Positions 56,346-64,000 of a stretch of 64,000 nt of DNA are shown piece after piece (the stretch's first letter is position 1; each line of letters begins with the position of its first letter). Origin of the DNA: Biomphalaria glabrata (taxonomy: Eukaryota > Mollusca > Gastropoda > Planorbidae); contig NC_074721.1 in the NCBI RefSeq assembly GCF_947242115.1, positions 17,405,501 to 17,469,500 on the forward strand, read 5' to 3'. The notes under the pieces were generated by a model. The model had not been told where the DNA came from and did not search any database. It was given only the letters and a program-made list of their open reading frames with translations. The translations under genes were made by a program, and so were the position numbers.

Positions 56346-59300
56346 TACAAGCCCTCACTCTCCTATTACCGATTCTCCCATTTGCCGTGGACAAAAAAAA
56401 CATGACAATTTAACTTTCACTTATTTTATATATTTCTAATTTATTCATTTGAAAACATATATTCTGTAAATCGGAAAAAACAACATATATTTTGTAATTT
56501 CCTTAATGTCTTATTTCAGTCCCATGTCTGTGCTTGTCTGAGTTTAAGTTGCTGACAGACCTTTCTAAAACTATACAGCCCCTGAATATAACATTCATCT
56601 GTCCGTCGTCTCTCAAGTGTGGCTTGCTCTGTGTACAAGACAAGTCTCGATGTCTGGCATTTATCTATGATTCTGTCAAGTCAAGCTGTAGTCTAGGTAC
56701 GTATCTGTGATGTTAAATATTGCAAGAGACAATCTTCGTCATGTAACTAGTCCCATTAATCAATATCGTAGTAATATAATTACATAACATTTTAAATAGT
56801 AGTTGCTTTTCGAGTTAATCTTGCCTATACAAATATGACTTTTTTTTTCCTGTAAATTTTTCTCCGATTGAATTTATTTTTATGAATGCGAGTATCTTTT
56901 TCTCCTGGACTCCATCTAAATAGGTTGTTGTTTTCTCGCGGCTCCCGAAAGGGGAAAAGACGCTATTAGTTTTGTAGGGAATTTCTGTCCGTCCGTCCGT
57001 CCGTCCCATTTAGATCTCGTAAACTAGAAAAGTTAATTGAAAATCCGACATCATAATATTTTAGACCATTCAAAGTTCTGATGCAACGGCTACTTTTTCT
57101 TTTCTTTTAAATCACTTATGCAAGCATTTATGCAAATGGTTTTAGATTTTTTGTCAAAAATATTTTTTTTTACATTTGTATTGTTAAGTTTAGTAAGTTC
57201 TGTCGTACTAGCTACTACATTTACACACAAAATTTAAAAAGAAAAAATCTATTGAGTAAGCATATACGTTGGACATAATTTAAAACAACAATTAATAAGT
57301 AGTTTTTCATATTACCGCTTGAACTGCAGTGCGGTACTATGGCCTATAAACACTTAATAAAGGACATTTTATTTACGGAACTGTTTTTTTTCTTGAGGAT
57401 TTGAATAAGAGATTGACCCTTTACAAAACAATTAGATCAATTAGATATTCATTATAAGACATCAGTTAGGCCAGGTTCACATCTAACTTTACATTCACTT
57501 TCACCTACCTTTGGTCTGCTGGTACGCTGGGGCACCACACAAGATCTGTCAACCTTCTTTCTCCATTCTTCTCTGTCATTTGTCTTTGATAGAATTTCAT
57601 TCTGATGTTCTTCCTGAAAATATTGAAACCTGCCTTTTTACCTGCCTTGCTGGACCACTTCGGGGGCCGATTTTGAGTTTGTGTTTCCACACAAACTGTC
57701 TTTGTGACCTAGTTTTAATTGCTTTTATGTAGAGCGTCATTCATGCTCAGTGTGCTATCATTCATTGTCTTTTGTCAGTGGCGTATCTTATGATTTATGG
57801 GCCGGGATGGCTTGATCTCTTTAGAGGCCCCTGCATTTTGACATTCAACATCATGACAGGGATATTGGTCTAATATTTAATGTTAAAACAAATTTCGCAC
57901 ACTCATTTGGGGTGGGCCCGAGGGGGGTTCAAATTTGGACCCCTCCATTCCCTCACCCAAGCAATGCCAATGTCTTGGTGGACCAGTGAAGGGAGAAAGT
58001 ATATGGAAAAATGTTTCCGCGTTCACCAACACAGCTCTGTTCGAGTCGGGATTCGAACTCAAATCCCCTTGTCAGATGACCAAGCTGTAGACAAGCGGCT
58101 TTGACCTCTCAGCCACACGTTTCTAAACTATATTCTTTATCAAATGGGCAGCGGATTTCAATTGGTATATAGAAAATTAAACCTTACAGCATTTTCTAAA
58201 TGGCTTGATAAAGATTTATACATGAAGATTTCTGAATCACACAAATGTTCGTAGAAGGAAAGTTACATCAAAGTTACATTTCTGAGAAAGACGATGGACT
58301 TTCTCCTATCAAACTCTCAAAACTTCAATGACAGTAACACACACATAGTTAGCTTTTTGGTGTGTTCAATGTTGAGAATATCGGACATGTTGATAAGCTT
58401 GTTGTTTTTTTTAATATGCACACAAAGTATTTCTTTTAGAATTTAGTTGGCAACAGTTTGGCTTTCTCTCTCTCTTTTTTTTTTTACCTGTTACTCTATT
58501 TTACTTTAGTAACATACATGAAGGTAACCCTGCCGGACTAAGTAAACAATCTTTGTGACTTCATTTTTTTGGCTTTACAAAAGTGGAAACTGAATCTTAA
58601 AAGTCAAACTGTAAAGAAATATCAGATTACTGTTTTAAAAAGTATCGTTCAAATTTCCTATACTTTATCCAAATCTTCCAGATAAAGCACTTGCGGCAGA
58701 CTCTCGCGTAACATAAAGCAGCTATTGCATTGACTTTATTTTTAGATTGAATGTTTTCTAGCGCAAGGTCATATTTGCATGTTGTTCACAAGTAATGACA
58801 AGTTTATTTAAAACGATGACAGTTTTTTTTTGTCAGAATCTCTAAAAATAATGTGGACGTGACTAGAAGGGAACAAGAGGGAGTATTTAAAGACTTGCAT
58901 ATTCAGTTTTGAGAGAGAGCTGCGACTAGAGCAAAAGAATTGAAATTGTTAATTGTATTGTACATTTATGTACTTTGTATATTGAAAAAGTGAGTCTAAG
59001 TAGTATCTCAAGGGAAATCTGAAATTGTCAAATAGAGAGAAAAAATAATCTCATCGTAACATTAAGACATTGTTGTCATCTGGCACTCGAACATATATCG
59101 TCAGAAAACTATTACTGAGGAATCAGAAAATCAAAACGAAGATCTTTCTTCTTCAGCTAATTTGCGTGCAGTTTATCTAATGAGCAAAAAGAAGTAAAAA
59201 TATTATTAAGACTTGTCTCCGAGTCCGAAGATAAAGGAAGAGTACAATACATCACGTGGACACGAAGACCCATCTATGACCTAAATTTCTCGCTTCGTCA

Positions 59301-62034
59301 GTCTTCAGGGTAACATTCCTGTTTGTCTCCAATGTGTTGACCCGCGGCTTTTGTAAGAGTTCTCCAGTTGTTCCCCTTGGAAATCCTTTGGTGCTTTGCG
59401 TTTTCTATGTCTATGTGAGCAAGTGATTCTTTTGAGATGATTTCGTCAGTGACAGGCTTAAGATAAGGTCACGGGGCACGTCTGTTATTGTCTTCGCTCC
59501 CCTAAAATGTGTTTGATATACAATTGTCCTCCATAAGGGCTCGATGCCCTACCGATTTAAAAAAAAATGGTCCAATCTCATTTGTGGACCAGAGGGGGGT
59601 ATCTGCTCGAGTCGGTTGTCGAACCTCATTGGTAGCCAAGGCCAAGCCAAGTTCAAGCGTAATTAGCCTCTTGACCACGGTTCCGATTGCAGCAATAGAC
59701 TAATAATTTTTACATTATCACTGTCCCGCACTGCCGAGATTCTTTGTTATCATAATTTTTTAATCTTTCTCGCAGGTGCTGGTGTAATCTCCACTAGCAG
59801 CAACAGAACGTCGACTCAACAGGTGTATTGGATAGAGCAGACGACATTGAGCACCCCCAGGTCTTGCCCCTCTGGTTATGACCTGGTCACTACTGCAAGT
59901 ACCAGCTCGTGTGTATTGGTGATCACAGAAACAATGACGTTTGAAGCTGCAAGGAAGAAATGCGTCGGTAATGTTAGGGTTGAAGGGGGTGGCAAATCTT
60001 TGAACCCTAACTGACATTTTATAACTAATACGAGATGGGTTGTTTTTTTTTAATCCAAGCTAATACAAGTTATTATTCAGTAATTCGTAACTGATACAAA
60101 TTCACCATCACCTACACCTGTCGCTTAATCTTTTGGACCGTTGGGGCAGCACATATGATCTGTTGACCATCTTTCTCCTTTGATCTCTACTTATGATAGA
60201 ATTAAGAGTCACTTTCAATGGTAGGCATGTCCATGCTTTGATACTGTCTCCCCATCGTTTCTTTTGTCTGCTCTCTTTTTTTCCCCCTGGAGCAGTTCCC
60301 TGCAGGAAGGTCGTTTCGAGTCCCATGGATCACATGACATGACCGTACAGTCGTAACTTATGTTTTTAGACACTGATTAGAAAGTCATACAAGTTATTAT
60401 TTGGTCAACCTAATGCACGTTTTTACTTGCTTACTCCTAACTTAGAGTTAGAAATACAAGAAGAATATCAATTTTTGGTTGTTATGACCACGTAGTATAT
60501 ATCTAATATATATCTAATATATATATATATATAATATACATGAGACTTCTCAGAATTAGGCTTTTGATAATACACCGTCAGATACTTATGGTGTCATCAT
60601 AATTAGGAGCTAAGCTTAATTAAAAGCTTGCTGTTTCTTTAGTTTTATATAAATGTTATAAAGTATAAAGTATTCACTAAGATACTTAGGTTTAGTTCTA
60701 CGATATGCATCATATTTAATAGCTAAGTAGTTTTAAGAATAAAGCTTGGGATTTTTTCTATTTGATTTCAATGGCTTTTCAAAAGCACCTTATGAGCTTA
60801 ACAACTATAATAACAATTTTATAAACAAGATTGATCATTTTTTATCAATAGTTCAATTGCTATTATTTGTATAATACTGTAATCGTAAAAATTGCACATG
60901 ATATATTTTTGTTTAGTTTTAAGTATAGGAATGTTTACATAGAAACTTTCTCAATTACTGTATCTTGACTTACCTAAACTAACAAAGTCATACAAAAATA
61001 TTTTATCAATAATAATAACAATAATAATAAAATAATTCGAGAGCTACAATGAATTATTTCCCTTTATGGAATCTCGATGCTTGCAGAAAATGACTATAAG
61101 CTAATGTTTCTGATAATACGTTATTTTTTATTTTAGACAAGGGAGGTCACCAGTATACGATGAAGTCGAAAGAAAAGATGCAATTCCTAGAGACACTCCA
61201 CGGGGAGTATTGGGTTGGACTGAAAGCAGTTGATTTACTCGGCAACTATGCCTGGACTGATGACAATTCACCTTTACAAAGTGGATTGCTCAACTTGCTT
61301 CAACAAGGTACACATTACTGCACATTACCAGGCTGTGATAGAACGAAACCAATTATTAAAGACTATTATAGTACTATCAATGTTCTCGGCTAGTAGGACA
61401 AAGTTTCATAAGGAGAGTGTAAGAAGTTTGTGGCAAGATGAAATACTAGCGGTCTGTTTCTTTAATTATTACTCTACCTACCTTCTCCATTCCTGTTTCT
61501 TTATTAGCATAAGCAATAGTCGGAAAGATATCTCCCGCAGCAACTTCCATTCTCCACGCAGAAGATCCACCCAAAGGAATGGCAAGTGCCGATACAGTTT
61601 GGGGTCAGCGGCGTCGCAGATTCTACCAGGGTGTAGCAGCGTGTGCTGATAATTGCTAAAGGTTGCCGCTTCTGATTTTTTTTTTAGTATATCATGGTAG
61701 GTTCCCGAAGCCTTTCCCGTGTTTGGGTGTAACTGCAAGGCAGCTGAGGCTTAAATTCCGAGTTTTCCTTCTCCTAGGTGAGTAGCCAGCCATGGTTAGC
61801 GAGTCCCTCCTGTTTGCTGGTTTAGGCGCCAGCTACTAGCATTCGCCCCTTCTCCTGTTAATGAAAACAGTTCCTACTGACCCAATATCTGAGCTACACG
61901 TGAAGTCTAGGAGTTGTATTGTTTCTCAGAGTCTATTTGAGACGCATGCCATTAAAAAGCATTTTATAGATAGTGAAGTGCTTATATCCATTACCACTTC
62001 TTCATTGACAACCTCGCGGAATCGTAGCCACATC

Positions 62035-62115
<81 letters not shown>

Positions 62116-62128
62116 ATCTCTCCCTCTC

Positions 62129-62165
<37 letters not shown>

Positions 62166-62406
62166 AGGCGCATTGGTGGAGAGGTAAAATGCTTGGCTAC
62201 CAAACCGAGGGGTCCCTTTTTAACTACCTGTTTAGCTACCTCTCTCTCCCCCCCCCCCCTCTCTCTCTCTCTCTGTATCTATCTAAATATATTGTTTCCA
62301 ATCTACAGATCTCTTGACTACCACTTGTGTTTTCTACTCATCTTGGAAACCTGGCCTGATTGGCACGAACTGTCTGGACAATTATAATGTCATTTGTGAA
62401 ATATAA
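55826..62406 (+). CDS. Secreted PAN/apple-like + C-type lectin-like protein (5 exons)
   Basis: Exons 55,826-55,868, 56,520-56,696, 59,776-59,967, 61,137-61,307 and 62,309-62,406, all introns phase 1 with GT..AG, give 226 aa ending ICEI-stop. Residues 1-14 are a short signal peptide. Exon 2 (15-74) is PAN/apple-like: PCLC, then FICPSSLKCGLLCVQDKSRC and AFIYDSVKSSCSL. Residues 75-105 are a Ser/Thr-rich linker. The lectin-like domain spans about 106-226: SCPSGYDL, SSC, a helix ending RKKC, YWVGLKAVDLLGNYAWTDD, then TTC, TNC and VIC. That is the six-cysteine long form. EPN/QPD and WND calcium-sugar motifs are absent, so calcium-dependent sugar binding is doubtful. PAN-plus-lectin proteins are common in mollusc haemolymph and mucus. 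A role in recognition is inferred. Confidence 0.88.
56264..56345. repeat. (TA)n microsatellite in PAN-lectin intron 1
   Basis: About 38 TA units. Confidence 0.98.
56520..56696 (+). CDS. PAN-lectin exon 2 (PAN/apple-like)
   Basis: Acceptor TTATTTCAG, donor CTAG|GTACGT. Encodes the cysteine pattern C-x-C..C-x(5)-C-x3-C..C..C. Confidence 0.88.
56925..57725 (-). mobile_element. 0.9-kb dispersed element, copy 2
   Basis: Reverse complement of the element at 20,830-21,717. Shared landmarks are CCCGAAAGGGGAAAAGACGC, CCGTCCGTCCGTCC, AGGCCAGGTTCACATCTAAC and CGGGGGCCGATTTTGAGTTT. It lies in PAN-lectin intron 2. A partial further piece lies near 56,050-56,110. Confidence 0.72.
57730..59213. other. Middle of PAN-lectin intron 2
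   Basis: At about 57,890-58,125 (minus strand) a tRNA-like head (GTGGCTGAGAGGTCAAAGCC, then GAGTTCGAATCCCGA) begins another SINE-like unit. The rest is AT-rich with no exon. Confidence 0.5.
59214..59470 (+). repeat. Interspersed repeat, copy 2 (TCCGAGTCCGAAGAT type)
   Basis: Diverged copy of 8,975-9,190 in the same orientation, in PAN-lectin intron 2. Confidence 0.5.
59565..59700 (-). mobile_element. tRNA-headed SINE fragment
   Basis: Minus strand reads CCGTGGTCAAGAGGCTAATT (A-box-like) and ATGAGGTTCGACAACCG (B-box-like). No cloverleaf, so not a tRNA gene. Confidence 0.5.
59776..59967 (+). CDS. PAN-lectin exon 3 (linker and start of lectin domain)
   Basis: Acceptor TTTCTCGCAG, donor GTCG|GTAATG. 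Ends in the first lectin helix (TFEAARKKC). Confidence 0.88.
60108..60330 (-). mobile_element. LINE polyprotein C-terminal fragment
   Basis: The minus-strand frame has KKRWGDSIKAWTCLPL and RDQRRKMVNRSYVLPQRSKR, the usual C-terminal end of an RTE-like LINE polyprotein. In PAN-lectin intron 3. Confidence 0.7.
60335..61136. other. 3' part of PAN-lectin intron 3
   Basis: AT-rich with short TA runs (about 60,498-60,540) and ATA runs near 61,010-61,030. No exon. Confidence 0.5.
61137..61307 (+). CDS. PAN-lectin exon 4 (lectin core)
   Basis: Acceptor TATTTTAG, donor CAAG|GTACAC. Encodes YWVGLKAVDLLGNYAWTDD. Confidence 0.9.
61308..62308. other. PAN-lectin intron 4
   Basis: Holds a GC-richer segment (about 61,480-61,860) that looks like an eroded dispersed element but has no second copy in this window. 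It also has a (CTAT)n microsatellite (62,035-62,115), a TA run (62,134-62,162), the 5' head of a family 1 SINE (62,163-62,215) and a C-run near 62,250. Confidence 0.6.
62309..62406 (+). CDS. PAN-lectin exon 5 (lectin C-terminus)
   Basis: Acceptor AATCTACAG, then the final three lectin cysteines (TTC, TNC, VIC) and TAA at 62,404-62,406. Confidence 0.88.
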
Positions 62407-62723
62407 GACAAACATTTTCATTTGGATAGAACAAGTTTGTTGTTTTTCCCCATTTCCCCAGACTTTTGAAACAATATTTTTACAAGTTGTATTTATTAAT
62501 TACTATATAGAGTTATGGGAAAACAATAATTACAAGTTTGTTCTATTTAATAATTGTCTTACTTCTGCTAGAGTATTTCTCTATGTACATCTACATCTAA
62601 ACATCTCGAAAGAGTTGGGTTCTTTTTTCTAATAGATGACTCAAAGTAGTAATGTGAGGGGCTAAAAGAAATGGCGGAAAGAGAACAAGTAATCTACTAT
62701 GTATATTTACAGGTCACTAAATA

Positions 62724-63140
62724 GCAGGGCCGGACTTAACAATTGTGGGGCCCAATGCGAAACGGATTTCGCGGAGCCAAGTTTGGGTAGGGAAGCGGAT
62801 AATAAGTGAAATTTAAGAGTTTGTATTAGAAAATAAATTCTTCTATGCATTTTATTCATTCTTTACTACGTACAGAATTACTTCACAAACCTTGCGTGTA
62901 GCAAAATCATAGAGTATATCATAATAATTCTGTTCCCTACATAGATCACGCTCAATAGCAAGGATTATCAAATGTTTCGATCTATCTTTGACAATTGTTG
63001 ACCTCAAGTAACTGTTCATTAGTTTGAAATCTGTTTCAAGTTATAATATGGTTTAATTTAACAATTTATAAACCTAGAATTAGCACGGGTCCTATGAAAG
63101 TGCGGGGCCCAATGCGATCGCATAGGTTGACATAGGTCGA
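62724..63140. mobile_element. hAT MITE (CAGGGCCGG family), copy 2
   Basis: The left end CAGGGCCGGACTTAACAATT and internal landmarks are shared with 38,880-39,297 in the same orientation. The right end is lost after CGCATAGGTTGACATAGG. Confidence 0.75.
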
Positions 63141-63195
63141 CAGTGAGAAATATTTTGAAAAGTTCATCACTGTGTCCCTCTATGACAGGGGTTCT

Positions 63196-63470
63196 AAACC
63201 TGTGTCTCGCGATCCCTTTGTGGGTCGATTGACAATTTGTCAGGGGCTGTCTATGTCCATTGAAACTATGAATTTTTCTTTTTTTTTTTCTAAAGTGTAA
63301 AACTTGTTACATACTAGGTTTTTTCTATTGGAATTTACTTGATATATTTTTATCCGAGGATAGATGTTGCAGACAACTGAATCAGAATTGATTTCAAACA
63401 TTTTAATTGTCCAGCAGATATATTTGTAAAAGTTTACATTAATACAGATTAATCAATAACGTATCGTTAC
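63196..63470 (+). mobile_element. hAT MITE remnant (CAGGGGTTC type)
   Basis: CAGGGGTTCTAAACCTGTGT and GTGGGTCGATTGACAATTTG match the well-known 5' terminal region of Charlie/SPIN-like hAT elements. The far end is not recognised. Confidence 0.5.
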
Positions 63471-63486
63471 TTCTGGAGTATCGTCT

Positions 63487-63915
63487 ATAAGCGTCATTCA
63501 TCACGCTTAAGATGTTAGTGAAATATTAAGGTCTCTATTGGGGTCATTCATCACGCTTAAGATGTTAGTGAAATATTAAGGTCTCTATTGGGGTCATTCA
63601 TCACGCTTAAGATGTTAGTGAAATATTAAGGCTTCTATTGGGGTCATTCATCACGCTTAAGATGTTAGTGAAATATTAAGGTCTCTATTGGGGTCATTCA
63701 TCACGCTTAAGATGTTAGTGAAATATTAAGGTCTCTATTGGGGTCATTCATCACGCTTAAGATGTTAGTGAAATATTAAGGTCTCTATTGGGGTCATTCA
63801 TCACGCTTAAGATGTTAGTGAAATATTAAGGCCTCTATTGGGGTCATTCATCACGCTTAAGATGTTAGTAATATATTAAGGCCTCTATTGGGGTCATTCA
63901 TCACGCTTAAGAAAC
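63487..63915 (+). repeat. 50-bp minisatellite, about 8.5 copies
   Basis: Unit GGGTCATTCATCACGCTTAA plus GATGTTAGTGAAATATTAAG plus GTCTCTATTG, nearly identical, with a shortened last copy that runs into the SINE. Confidence 0.97.
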
Positions 63916-63927
63916 ACTAAGGCCTTT

Positions 63928-64000
63928 ATTGGGGTCGCGGTGGCTGAGGGGTAAGGCGCTTGGCTTCCAAACCGGTTCAGGATCCTGGTGAAGACTGGGA
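63928..64000 (+). mobile_element. SINE family 1 head, cut by window edge
   Basis: CGCGGTGGCTGAGGGGTAAG, GCGCTTGGCTTCCAAACC and GGATCCTGGTGAAGACTGG repeat the head of 43,180. It continues beyond the window. Confidence 0.8.

Noticed and set aside
61480-61860. Coding exon between PAN-lectin exons 4 and 5
   Set aside because: Frames are interrupted, splice sites are not in phase 1, and the lectin domain is already complete by joining exons 4 and 5.

Overview
This is a eukaryotic, AT-rich, intron-containing and repeat-dominated window, most likely from a heterobranch gastropod such as a planorbid snail (inferred). The reasons are AT-rich introns with good GT..AG sites, tRNA-headed SINEs whose shared body ends in TCTGAAAGG, a CR1-group LINE carrying a 2A motif, hAT MITEs, many minisatellites, a PAN-plus-C-type-lectin protein, and a cluster of single-pass membrane proteins. 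Nothing prokaryotic is present.

Four host genes can be built from exons. TM-A (+, 11,383-18,063, 363 aa), TM-B (+, 27,514-32,228, 1,066 aa) and TM-C (-, 40,702-41,851, 334 aa) share one unusual plan. A short signal-peptide exon ends in phase 2. A single large exon then opens with F-[YFH]-x-C-[LM]-C-x(5-6)-C and encodes the rest of a small ectodomain, one membrane span and a tyrosine-containing cytoplasmic tail. TM-B has an exceptionally long tail (about 840 residues) with twelve YxN motifs, several inside a repeated Y-x-N-[ST]-D-[LI] module. YxN is the consensus bound by GRB2-type SH2 domains when phosphorylated. The fourth gene (+, 55,826-62,406, five exons, all introns phase 1, 226 aa) encodes a small secreted PAN/apple-like plus C-type-lectin-like protein. 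A working reading is a local cluster of rapidly diverging surface receptors next to a secreted recognition protein. This resembles the polymorphic single-pass membrane gene clusters (GRC/PTC1, PTC2) tied to schistosome resistance in Biomphalaria glabrata. Membership in those clusters is not shown here.

Layout: 0-11 kb repeats (LINE tails, a solo LTR, minisatellites). 11.4-18.1 kb TM-A, whose intron holds an apparently intact LINE in antisense. 18.2-27 kb SINEs, LINE scraps and a fossil Ty3/Gypsy-like element that contains both a non-autonomous hAT element and a 51-bp minisatellite. 27.5-32.5 kb TM-B, with a minisatellite made from its own splice donor. 32.5-40 kb LINE scraps, GATA and 12-bp arrays, SINEs and a MITE. 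40.7-41.9 kb TM-C. 42-55.4 kb SINEs, hAT and LINE remains, and 23-, 71-, 22- and 30-bp arrays, ending in a truncated second copy of the LINE. 55.8-62.4 kb the PAN-lectin gene. 62.4-64 kb MITEs, a 50-bp array and a SINE cut by the window edge.

All coordinates, exon structures and motif positions come from reading the sequence by eye. Family names rest on motif recognition, not on a database search.
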